Assembly: GCA_017961145.1 (NCBI GenBank)
Contig: JAGCXU010000027.1
Span: forward strand, 1-44,371
Direction of reading: 5' to 3'
Source: Bacteroidaceae bacterium
GTDB taxonomy: Bacteria; Bacteroidota; Bacteroidia; Bacteroidales; Bacteroidaceae
Length of the DNA stretch: 44,371 bases
Shown: positions 16,348 to 23,646 of the stretch, in pieces
How positions within the stretch are numbered: position 1 is the stretch's first letter
How the letters are laid out: each line of letters begins with the position of its first letter
Notes under the pieces: generated by a model
What the model was told of the DNA's origin: nothing
Database searches by the model: none
The model's input: the letters and a program-made list of their open reading frames with translations, nothing else
Position numbers and translations under genes: made by a program

Positions 16348-17402
16348 GACGTTTGCGAACTACCTTGCAGGAATTCGTTCAGCAGGTCAACTGCCTCTTG
16401 TTTTGCGACATCGAGGTCGTCGTTGACAAGGATGCGATCGAACTGCGAGGCGAACGTCATTTCGTACTCCGCTTTAGCCAATCTTTGTTCAATTTGCGCC
16501 ATTTCATCGGTATTTCTGCGTATCAGACGCTCCCTCAAGACCTCCACCGAAGGCGGTTGGATGAAGACGCTCAAGGCATCGTCGCCATAGTATTTCTTTA
16601 TATTTATGCCGCCCTTCACATCGACATCAAATACCACATTCATGCCCGCAGCCAGTTTCTCCTCAACTTGAGACTTGAGGGTTCCGTAGAAACGGCCTTC
16701 GTAAACCTCCTCATACTCGAGGAAATCGTCGTCTTCAATATGGCGACGGAACTCTTCTGGCGAAAGGAAATAGTAATCCACACCATTCTGTTCTTCCCCT
16801 CGCGGAGGCCTGCTGGTGGCACTTACGCTGAATGCAAGCCTGAACTCAGGATGCTCCTTCATCAGGAAATTTACGATTGTGCTCTTGCCCGAACCCGACG
16901 GAGCCGAAACGATAATGACCTTTCCAGCCTCCCCCGACCCCTCCAAAAGAGGGGTGAACGGTTCTGCTCGAAGTTCTTCATTTATTTTATTCATCACTCT
17001 TTCTATATTATCGATTATTTCTTCATTTGTTGTACGTATCACTTTATAGCCCAGCCGCATCAGTTCCTCAGTTCGACGAGCATCCGAAACCTGTTGCACA
17101 GCCTTTTTATGATAACCCCCATCAACCTCAATAATCAGTTTTCGCGACAAACATACGAAGTCCGCAATATAGTCTCCAATGATGTGTTGTCGTCTGAAAC
17201 GAACACCACATTGAGAAGCTCGAAGTGCGTTCCAAAGTATGCTTTCTGCCTCAGTTGGATTCTTACGGTTTTCTTGCGAGAACTTCCGCAACAGATTGTA
17301 AGCCGTACAGTTTGCCGTTTCGCATCCTCGCTTCATTTCTACGATTGGTCCGCAGCCTTCCCCCCTCCTTTGGAGGGGATGGGGGAGGCTACTACAACAC
17401 AT
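16341..17402 (-). CDS. gmk: DUF559 endonuclease-like domain fused in frame to guanylate kinase
   Basis: The open frame is 353 residues. Residues about 35-140 are a DUF559 (Vsr/PD-(D/E)XK-like) domain with NPTEAESILWNALR, VRFRRQHIIGDYIADFVC, IIEVDGGYH and GYKVIRTTNEEI. All hallmark residues are present. Residues 159-353 are a complete guanylate kinase (GMP to GDP with ATP) with P-loop APSGSGKST, SVSATSRPPRGEE, the GVDYYFLS segment and LIRRNTDE. The junction PFTPLLEGSGEA is encoded by a terminal inverted repeat of the inserted element. Guanylate kinase has no ATG of its own immediately upstream; the nearest in-frame start is Met137 at 16994, with Met23 at 17336 for the DUF559 part. Whether the cell makes a fusion, a shorter kinase, or both is unknown. 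It overlaps the yicC stop by 11 bases. Confidence 0.9.
   Translation of the reverse strand: MCCSSLPHPLQRRGEGCGPIVEMKRGCETANCTAYNLLRKFSQENRKNPTEAESILWNALRASQCGVRFRRQHIIGDYIADFVCLSRKLIIEVDGGYHKKAVQQVSDARRTEELMRLGYKVIRTTNEEIIDNIERVMNKINEELRAEPFTPLLEGSGEAGKVIIVSAPSGSGKSTIVNFLMKEHPEFRLAFSVSATSRPPRGEEQNGVDYYFLSPEEFRRHIEDDDFLEYEEVYEGRFYGTLKSQVEEKLAAGMNVVFDVDVKGGINIKKYYGDDALSVFIQPPSVEVLRERLIRRNTDEMAQIEQRLAKAEYEMTFASQFDRILVNDDLDVAKQEAVDLLNEFLQGSSQTSH
16926..17390 (-). mobile_element. 465-bp element with terminal inverted repeats carrying the DUF559 gene
   Basis: Left end (plus strand) opens AGCCTCCCCCGACCCCTCC and the right end read inward on the minus strand opens AGCCTCCCCCATCCCCTCC. The two ends match over about 30 bases with few differences, and each end contains an internal hairpin (CCCCTCC/GGAGGGG type). 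The interior is visibly more A/T-rich than neighbouring genes and encodes only the DUF559 domain. It lies one base past the yicC stop and extends into the N-terminus of gmk. No target-site duplication is evident. Mobility is inferred from structure. Confidence 0.6.
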
Positions 17403-18270
17403 TTAATACTTGTTCCTTAATCTGTTCGAGTTCGTCCTTCATCTTGACGACGATATTCTGCATTTCTGCCTGGTTGCTTTTACTACCCGTTGTATTTATC
17501 TCGCGACCCATCTCTTGAGCGATGAAACCGAGCTTTTTGCCTTGTCCATGCCCCTCTTCCATCGTCTTGCGGAAGTATTCAAGATGGTTCGCCAAACGCT
17601 GCTTTTCCTCGTTGATATCCAGCTTTTCGATGTAATAAATCATCTCTTGCTCGAGACGATTCTTATCGTATTCCACCTCTGGAATTGAGGCAAGTCCATC
17701 CATGATGCGCTGACGAATCTTCTCCACACGCTGCTTCTCGTAATGATCGATGCTGGCAAGCAAAGCACCAATGTTGTCCAACTTCTCTTCGAACTTCTTC
17801 TGGAGAGCCTCTCCTTCCTGCCGACGGAATGCAACGAGCTGATCGACAGCATTTTGCACTACATCCCGAGCCACCTTCCATTCCTCTTCGGAGAGTTCCT
17901 GCTGGGCTTCGTTACGAGACAACACATCTGGCATTCGGACGATTGTGTGCCAATAGTCGTCAGGCTCAGGAATGTCGTACTTTGCCGATATCTCCTGCAT
18001 TTGACGATAATAGGCAGCCACCAAATCGCCATTGATGGGACAGGCATTCGCCTGATCTTGCTGCTCTATCCAGAGGTTGAACTCCACCTTTCCGCGCTCC
18101 AAACTCTGTGTCACCATCGCTCGAACTTCCATTTCCTTCTCGCGATAAATGGAAGCGACACGCGTCGAAAGGTCGAGTGCCTTACTATTAAGCGACTTTA
18201 TCTCTGCAATAATCTTCTTTCCTTGGAATTCGGCAGTTGCTTTGCCGTATCCAGTCATCGATAATATCAT
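17392..18270 (-). CDS. YicC family endoribonuclease / stress-linked protein
   Basis: The product is 292 residues. The N-terminus MILSMTGYGKA is the family signature, so the start at 18270 is preferred over an upstream in-frame ATG that would read through the promoter. YicC_N and DUF1732 domains are both present, the latter with DINEEKQRLANHLEYFRKTMEEG and KKLGFIAQEMGREINTTGSKSN near the C-terminus. YicC proteins are RNases implicated in sRNA decay and genome stability. Its stop codon is one base from the DUF559 element edge. It heads the yicC-gmk-nadD-PCMD-nspC block. Confidence 0.94.
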   Translation of the reverse strand: MILSMTGYGKATAEFQGKKIIAEIKSLNSKALDLSTRVASIYREKEMEVRAMVTQSLERGKVEFNLWIEQQDQANACPINGDLVAAYYRQMQEISAKYDIPEPDDYWHTIVRMPDVLSRNEAQQELSEEEWKVARDVVQNAVDQLVAFRRQEGEALQKKFEEKLDNIGALLASIDHYEKQRVEKIRQRIMDGLASIPEVEYDKNRLEQEMIYYIEKLDINEEKQRLANHLEYFRKTMEEGHGQGKKLGFIAQEMGREINTTGSKSNQAEMQNIVVKMKDELEQIKEQVLNVL

Positions 18271-18290
18271 ATTAACTAACAATTTTGCTG

Positions 18291-18298
18291 CAAATATA
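18291..18298 (-). promoter_or_regulatory. -7 promoter box for yicC
   Basis: The minus strand reads TATATTTG, 20 bases before the yicC start. Confidence 0.65.
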
Positions 18299-18372
18299 GA
18301 TAAATTCCTCGAAATATAAAGCACCTCGACAAAGAAATTTGTCCGATTGGATAACATGTCGCGAGATTTATG

Positions 18373-18380
18373 TACCTTTG
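18373..18380 (+). promoter_or_regulatory. -7 promoter box for dacA, four bases before its ATG
   Basis: TACCTTTG ends at 18380 and the ATG is at 18385. With the usual distance from -7 box to transcription start, the mRNA would begin at or next to the start codon, giving a leaderless or near-leaderless transcript. Confidence 0.6.
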
Positions 18381-18384
18381 CAGC

Positions 18385-19320
18385 ATGAAAAGTCCATTTG
18401 TGTTTCTGATGTGCGCATTATGCATGCTTCTTCTGTCTTGCTTTGCTTGCGGAAGGGGAGACATCGCACTCACCCCTGAACAGCAAAGGTTGCAGAAGAT
18501 TGCCCTTTTAGATACAACTATACAAGACTTCGTACGGCTCGACTCTGTCCCAGGTTACGACCGTCTTGCAGGGCTTACGGCGGAGGCTTGGATGCTCGTT
18601 GATGACTCTACAGGCTTCATCATCAGCCAGAAGAATGCAGACAAGAAGTTGTATATGGCTTCGATTACCAAAATGATGACCTGTCTGCTGGCTCTCGAGC
18701 ACGGAAACATGGCCGACACAGTATTCATCACGGACGATGTCTTTGTGACAAAAGAATCATGGGTGAAGCCAGGCGACGGCTATCTGCTCGACAACCTTAT
18801 CTATGAAATGATGCTTATGAGCGACAATGATGCGGCATACGCCATCGCCAAGCACATCGGAGGCGACACGTTGACATTCTACGACATGATGAACCTGAAG
18901 GCTCAGTACCTGGGCATGGACAGCACGCACTTCGCCAATCCTAACGGAATGCCTAACGACAGCAACTACAGCAGTGCAAACGACCTTATCAGGCTGGCAA
19001 GATACTGTTTGTGCGACAGTACCTTCGCAGACATTGTTGCCACCGCCGAGAAAGACATTCCGCTTCTTGACGGGCGTCACATGCCTTGCCAGAACACCAA
19101 CCTGCTGCTCACTTCCTACGAAGGCAGCATTGGCATCAAAACTGGCTATACCCGAAAGGCAGGCGGCTGTCTGGCATCGGCAGCCACGCACGATGAAACA
19201 ACCCTCTACCTTGTGCTTTTAGGCAGTCGCAGCAGGACATCTCGCTTCAAAGAGTCGGCCCTTCTCATGGATTACGGATTCCATGTTATGAAAGCCTTCA
19301 ACGAAACAAAACTCAAATAA
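18385..19320 (+). CDS. D-alanyl-D-alanine carboxypeptidase (peptidase S11)
   Basis: The product is 311 residues from the ATG at 18385. The three penicillin-binding-protein motifs are intact: SITK at residues 93-96 (nucleophile Ser93), SDN at 146-148 and KTG at 252-254. This class trims the terminal D-Ala of peptidoglycan pentapeptides in the periplasm. The N-terminus is a hydrophobic leader with LLSC (Cys19), so it is probably a lipoprotein. An ATG at 18370 would lie upstream of the promoter box and is rejected. The C-terminal PBP5-like beta domain is absent, giving a short form. It is divergent from yicC. Confidence 0.93.
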   Translation: MKSPFVFLMCALCMLLLSCFACGRGDIALTPEQQRLQKIALLDTTIQDFVRLDSVPGYDRLAGLTAEAWMLVDDSTGFIISQKNADKKLYMASITKMMTCLLALEHGNMADTVFITDDVFVTKESWVKPGDGYLLDNLIYEMMLMSDNDAAYAIAKHIGGDTLTFYDMMNLKAQYLGMDSTHFANPNGMPNDSNYSSANDLIRLARYCLCDSTFADIVATAEKDIPLLDGRHMPCQNTNLLLTSYEGSIGIKTGYTRKAGGCLASAATHDETTLYLVLLGSRSRTSRFKESALLMDYGFHVMKAFNETKLK

Positions 19321-19355
19321 TTCTTAATTCTTTACGTTTATTCTTATTTTCTTTG

Positions 19356-19363
19356 TATCTTTG
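19356..19363 (+). promoter_or_regulatory. -7 promoter box for the tsaB-ispG block
   Basis: TATCTTTG lies 28 bases before the tsaB ATG at 19392. Confidence 0.65.
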
Positions 19364-19391
19364 CAGCGCGAAAATAAAGAAGAAGCGAAGA

Positions 19392-20084
19392 ATGTCCTGC
19401 ATCCTGCATATTGAGACAAGTACAAAAGCCTGCTCTGTAGCTCTAAGCGAGAACGGTCAACTCATCTTCCATAAGGAAGACCTTGAGGGGCCGAACCATG
19501 CTGTCGTATGTGGTGTCTTTGTGGATGAAGCACTTTCTTTTGCAAACTCCCACGCCATTCCTGTTGACGCCGTCGCCGTCAGCGAAGGTCCAGGCAGTTA
19601 TACAGGTTTGCGAATCGGTGTATCACTTGCAAAAGGTGTCTGCTATGGGCGTGACCTGCCACTCTTGAGTGTTCCCACACTTAAACTTTTGTGTGTGCCT
19701 GTTCTGCTCGGCAAAGAGGAGTTGCCTGAAGATGCGTTGCTTATTCCCATGATTGATGCACGACGAATGGAAGTGTATAGTGCCGTCTATGACCGCGCCC
19801 TTCGCGAAGTTCGCCCTATCGAAGCAGATATCGTGGATGCTGAAACTTATATGTCTTTCCTCGAAGAACATCCTGTCTGGTTCTTCGGCGATGGAGCAAA
19901 GAAGTGCAAAAACGTCATCCAACACAAAAATGCACATTTCATCGATGGAATCGTACCTTTAGCAAAATGGATGTTCCCTTTGGCAGAACGCGCACTTCAT
20001 CTTGGAGAAAAGCAAGACGTAGCATACTTCGAGCCCTTTTACCTGAAAGAGTTCGTCGCCATAAAGTCTAAAAACCTACTATAA
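19392..20084 (+). CDS. tsaB: tRNA threonylcarbamoyladenosine biosynthesis protein TsaB
   Basis: The product is 230 residues, an ASKHA-fold partner of TsaD needed for t6A at position 37 of ANN-decoding tRNAs. Motifs HIETSTKACSVAL, NHAVV, and VSEGPGSYTGLRIG are characteristic. The start at 19392 (MSCILHIETS) fits family N-termini; an ATG at 19353 is upstream of the promoter box. DUF4290 follows with no gap. Confidence 0.95.
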   Translation: MSCILHIETSTKACSVALSENGQLIFHKEDLEGPNHAVVCGVFVDEALSFANSHAIPVDAVAVSEGPGSYTGLRIGVSLAKGVCYGRDLPLLSVPTLKLLCVPVLLGKEELPEDALLIPMIDARRMEVYSAVYDRALREVRPIEADIVDAETYMSFLEEHPVWFFGDGAKKCKNVIQHKNAHFIDGIVPLAKWMFPLAERALHLGEKQDVAYFEPFYLKEFVAIKSKNLL

Positions 20085-20681
20085 ATGCAATACAACACAC
20101 AAAAAGAACAACTTGTAATGCCGGAATATGGTCGCGGCATACAGATGATGGTCGATATGGCTTTACAAATAGAAGACCGCGAAGAACGTCAGCGTTGCGC
20201 CAATACCATCATAAAGATTATGTCAAACCTGTTGCCATCCATAACCAGCAAGGAAGACAACGAACATCGTCTTTGGAATCATTTGGCGCGCATCAGCCAC
20301 TATAAACTCGACATCGATTATCCCGTAAACATCGTTCCACAAGAGGAAGTGCAAGCACATCCGGCTCCATTGCCCTATCCGATGAAGGACATAAAACGTC
20401 GCCACTACGGTTATCTTGTGGAGCAAACTTTGGATTATGCAAAGACAATTGAAGACGAAGAGATGCGTAAATACATTACAGAATGTGTTGCCAACCAGAT
20501 GAAACAAGATCTCTTCACTTGGAACCGCGACTCGATGGACAATACTCTTGTGGCGCAAGACATCGAACGCTACTCCAACGGCAAGCTTAACCTTGACCTC
20601 GACAATTTCACCTTCGAGGCTGTGGGAGAATCTCCTTTGCAGCCTTCCGATGGCGGGAAGAAACGTAAAAGAAAGAAATAG
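20085..20681 (+). CDS. DUF4290 domain-containing protein
   Basis: The product is 198 residues, soluble and largely helical. It opens MQYNTQKEQLVMPEYGRGIQ, a hallmark of DUF4290, a Bacteroidetes-restricted family often found next to murA. The C-terminus is a basic tail (GGKKRKRKK) that could bind nucleic acid. Function is unknown. It sits directly after the tsaB stop and two bases before murA, implying coexpression with cell-wall and tRNA genes. Confidence 0.9.
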   Translation: MQYNTQKEQLVMPEYGRGIQMMVDMALQIEDREERQRCANTIIKIMSNLLPSITSKEDNEHRLWNHLARISHYKLDIDYPVNIVPQEEVQAHPAPLPYPMKDIKRRHYGYLVEQTLDYAKTIEDEEMRKYITECVANQMKQDLFTWNRDSMDNTLVAQDIERYSNGKLNLDLDNFTFEAVGESPLQPSDGGKKRKRKK

Positions 20682-20683
20682 GT

Positions 20684-21991
20684 ATGTCATCATTCATCAT
20701 AGAAGGTGGGCACAGGTTGAAGGGCGAGATTGTGCCCCAAGGAGCAAAGAACGAAGCATTGCAAGTGCTGTGTGCCGTCTTGCTGACAGACGAGCCTGTT
20801 CGCATCAAGAACATTCCCAACATTGTTGATGTCAACAATCAGATACAATTGCTTCGTGATATGGGTGTCGAAGTAACACAAAACGACACACACGACTACA
20901 CATTCTCTGCTACAAAACTTGATGACCAATATCTCTGCAGCGATGCTTATATAGAACGTTGCAGACAATTGCGCGGCAGTGTGATGATGCTTGGCCCTTT
21001 ATTGGCTCGTCGAGGCAAAGCAATAGTTGCAAAACCTGGTGGCGACCAAATCGGCAGGCGAAGACTCGACACACACTTCCACGGCATACAAAAACTCGGC
21101 GGCCGCTTCACATATAACGAAGCCCTGCACCTCTATAATGTCGAGGTCGAACAACTCAAGGGAGCATACATGCTTTTGGACGAAGCTTCAGTAACTGGCA
21201 CAGCCAACATCATCATGACCGCTGTGCTGGCTGAGGGTACGACAACTATCTACAATGCTGCTTGCGAACCATATATTCAGCAACTTTGCCAGATGCTTTG
21301 CCAAATGGGAGCACGCATCTCGGGAATCGGCAGCAACCTGCTTACCATCGAAGGCGTCGCAAGTCTTCATGGCGCAGAACACAGCATCCTGCCCGATATG
21401 ATTGAGGTCGGATCGTTCATCGGCATGGCTGCAATGGTAGGTGATGGAGTGCGCGTTCGCAATGTCGCGCCAGAACATTTGGGCATCATCCCAAATACTT
21501 TTCGACGCTTGGGCATCCGCATCGAGACGGATGGCAGCGACCTCTTCATTCCCAAGCAAGAGCATTACGAAATAGAGAGCTTCATCGACGGTTCATTCAT
21601 GACGCTGAGTGACGCACCTTGGCCTGGCTTCACGCCTGACCTGCTGAGCGTTTTACTTGTGGTCAGCACGCAAGCCAAAGGCTCCGTGCTCATCCATCAG
21701 AAGATGTTCGAGAGCCGACTCTTCTTCGTCGATAAACTCATCGATATGGGTGCACAAATCATCCTTTGCGACCCGCACAGAGCAGTCGTGGTTGGTCACG
21801 ACCACGAGCGACAACTTCATGCAGGACGTATGACGAGCCCAGACATTCGTGCCGGCATTGCCTTGCTCATCGCAGCAATGAGTGCTCAAGGAACGAGTCG
21901 CATCGACAACATCGGGCAAATAGACCGCGGCTACGAGAACATCGAAGGACGACTCTGTGCCCTCGGTGCAAAGATAAAGAGAGTGGAATGA
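20684..21991 (+). CDS. murA: UDP-N-acetylglucosamine 1-carboxyvinyltransferase, Cys-to-Asp variant
   Basis: The product is 435 residues and catalyses the first committed step of peptidoglycan synthesis, transfer of enolpyruvate to UDP-GlcNAc. The N-terminal QGAKNEALQ motif carries the conserved Lys-Asn pair. The active-site loop reads KPGGDQIGRRRLDTH, with Asp121 where Escherichia coli MurA has the fosfomycin-reactive Cys115. Later signature segments include ASVTGTANI and GIALLIAAMSAQG. Asp at this position is known to leave enzyme activity intact and block fosfomycin alkylation. rimM begins inside its stop (ATGA). Confidence 0.97.
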   Translation: MSSFIIEGGHRLKGEIVPQGAKNEALQVLCAVLLTDEPVRIKNIPNIVDVNNQIQLLRDMGVEVTQNDTHDYTFSATKLDDQYLCSDAYIERCRQLRGSVMMLGPLLARRGKAIVAKPGGDQIGRRRLDTHFHGIQKLGGRFTYNEALHLYNVEVEQLKGAYMLLDEASVTGTANIIMTAVLAEGTTTIYNAACEPYIQQLCQMLCQMGARISGIGSNLLTIEGVASLHGAEHSILPDMIEVGSFIGMAAMVGDGVRVRNVAPEHLGIIPNTFRRLGIRIETDGSDLFIPKQEHYEIESFIDGSFMTLSDAPWPGFTPDLLSVLLVVSTQAKGSVLIHQKMFESRLFFVDKLIDMGAQIILCDPHRAVVVGHDHERQLHAGRMTSPDIRAGIALLIAAMSAQGTSRIDNIGQIDRGYENIEGRLCALGAKIKRVE

Positions 21992-22497
21992 TTAGCGACA
22001 ACGAAGTCTATAAGATAGGTCAGATTGGCCGGACACACGGCATCAAGGGCGAGGTGACGTTCAACTTTACTGATGACGTCTGGGACCGCGCCGAGGCCGC
22101 ATACCTCTTCCTTCGCGTCGAGGGAATCCTCGTGCCGTTTTTCCTCGAAGAGTATCGCTTCCGCAGCGACACGACAGCGCTCGTCAAGTTCCTCGACTAC
22201 GACTCAGCCAACGACGTGCAGTTTCTCATCGGATGTGAAGTGTTCTTCCCTCACTCCCTGACGCCTGAGGCTGGAGAGGACGAGGAATACACCTGGCGAT
22301 ACTTCACGGGCTTCGAGTTTTTCGACGAGACGGCGGGTCGCATTGGCACCATCGACCGCGTAGATGAGACGACGCAAAACGTCTTGTTCCAGGTCGGCGA
22401 GCGACTCATCCCAGCTGCCGAGGACTGGGTAACAAACATCAACCACAAGGAGAGAACCATCCACATGTCGCTCCCCGAAGGATTACTTGATTTATGA
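21988..22497 (+). CDS. rimM: Ribosome maturation factor RimM
   Basis: The product is 169 residues and assists 30S head assembly by binding S19. The N-terminal domain opens YKIGQIGRTHGIKGEVTFNF, the family hallmark, and the C-terminal PRC-barrel ends with EDWVTNINHKERTIHMSLPEGLLDL. The start at 21988 overlaps the murA stop by four bases, and dxr in turn overlaps its stop by four bases. Upstream in-frame codons lie inside murA and are not used. Confidence 0.95.
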   Translation: MISDNEVYKIGQIGRTHGIKGEVTFNFTDDVWDRAEAAYLFLRVEGILVPFFLEEYRFRSDTTALVKFLDYDSANDVQFLIGCEVFFPHSLTPEAGEDEEYTWRYFTGFEFFDETAGRIGTIDRVDETTQNVLFQVGERLIPAAEDWVTNINHKERTIHMSLPEGLLDL

Positions 22498-23639
22498 AAC
22501 GAAAAATATGCATATTAGGCTCTACCGGTAGTATTGGTACTCAGACTTTGCAAGTCATCGCTGAACATCCTGACCTTTTTGAGGCGTATGTGCTGACAGC
22601 CAACACACAGGCCGACTTGCTCATCCAGCAGGCAAAGGAATTCAAGCCGCAGTGTGTCGTCATTGCCGATGAAAGCAAATACGACTATGTGTGCGATGCT
22701 TTGACGGATGAGCCGATACAAGTTTATACTGGAGCTGATGCTCTCTGCCAAGTGGTGCAGATGGAGCCGGTTGACATCGTGCTGACGGCACTCGTGGGTT
22801 TCAGCGGACTGCGCCCTACCATCAACGCCATCAAGGCAGGCAAACCCATCGCTCTCGCCAACAAAGAAACGCTCGTCGTGGCCGGAGAACTCATCACCCA
22901 GCTTTGTTTGGAGCACAAGGTGCCGTTGTTGCCCGTCGATAGCGAGCATAGTGCCATCTTCCAGAGCCTCATGGGCGAAGAGAGTCCCATCGAGAAACTC
23001 ATCCTCACAGCAAGTGGCGGTCCCTTCCGCACGTTTACGCTCGACCAATTGCGCGACGTCACACCTGCTCAGGCCCTGAAGCATCCGAACTGGGACATGG
23101 GCGCAAAGATAACCATTGACAGCGCGTCAATGATGAACAAGGGTTTCGAGGTCATCGAGGCCCGCTGGCTTTTCGACGTCACCCCCGACAAGATACAAGT
23201 CGTAGTCCATCCTCAGAGCATCCTCCACAGCGCAGTTCAGTTCGAGGACGGCGCCGTAAAGGGACAGCTCGGCATGCCCGACATGCGCGTCCCCATTCAG
23301 TTCGCCCTCTCCTACCCCATGCGCCTAAAGAGCAGCTTCCCCCGTATTGACTGGTGGGACCTCAAGGACCTGACTTTCGAGAAACCCGACCCCGAGAAGT
23401 TCCGCTGCCTGCAGATGGCATACGAGGCAATAAAGATGGGCGGAAACGCAGCCTGCATCGTCAACGCCGCTAACGAGGTGGTTAACCTCGCCTTTCGTCA
23501 GGAGCGATGTGGCTTCCTGCAAATGGCAGACGTCATAGAAAAAACATTGGGGATAGTACTACATCAAGAGAAACCGACCCTACAAGATTACCTCGATTGT
23601 GACCGCGAGTCGCGCATCGTTGCAAACGAATTGATTTAA
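22494..23639 (+). CDS. dxr: 1-deoxy-D-xylulose 5-phosphate reductoisomerase
   Basis: The product is 381 residues and makes 2-C-methyl-D-erythritol 4-phosphate in the MEP isoprenoid pathway using NADPH. The NADPH motif GSTGSIGTQTL is at residues 8-18. LANKETLVVAG, the metal-binding PVDSEHSAIFQ stretch, SGGPFR and the SASMMNKGFEVIEA segment are present, as is the C-terminal NAANEVVN. Together with ispG at 29631 it places two MEP-pathway genes in one block. Confidence 0.97.
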   Translation: MKRKICILGSTGSIGTQTLQVIAEHPDLFEAYVLTANTQADLLIQQAKEFKPQCVVIADESKYDYVCDALTDEPIQVYTGADALCQVVQMEPVDIVLTALVGFSGLRPTINAIKAGKPIALANKETLVVAGELITQLCLEHKVPLLPVDSEHSAIFQSLMGEESPIEKLILTASGGPFRTFTLDQLRDVTPAQALKHPNWDMGAKITIDSASMMNKGFEVIEARWLFDVTPDKIQVVVHPQSILHSAVQFEDGAVKGQLGMPDMRVPIQFALSYPMRLKSSFPRIDWWDLKDLTFEKPDPEKFRCLQMAYEAIKMGGNAACIVNAANEVVNLAFRQERCGFLQMADVIEKTLGIVLHQEKPTLQDYLDCDRESRIVANELI

Positions 23640-23646
23640 CAAGATT

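Noticed and set aside
16926-17390. Classical insertion sequence
   Set aside because: There is no transposase and no target-site duplication visible; the encoded domain is DUF559 only, so it is described as an element of unproven mobility.
16353-17420. Open frame of 355 codons on the plus strand
   Set aside because: It is antisense to the DUF559-guanylate kinase frame, which carries conserved motifs throughout. The mirror frame only spells palindrome peptides at the element ends.
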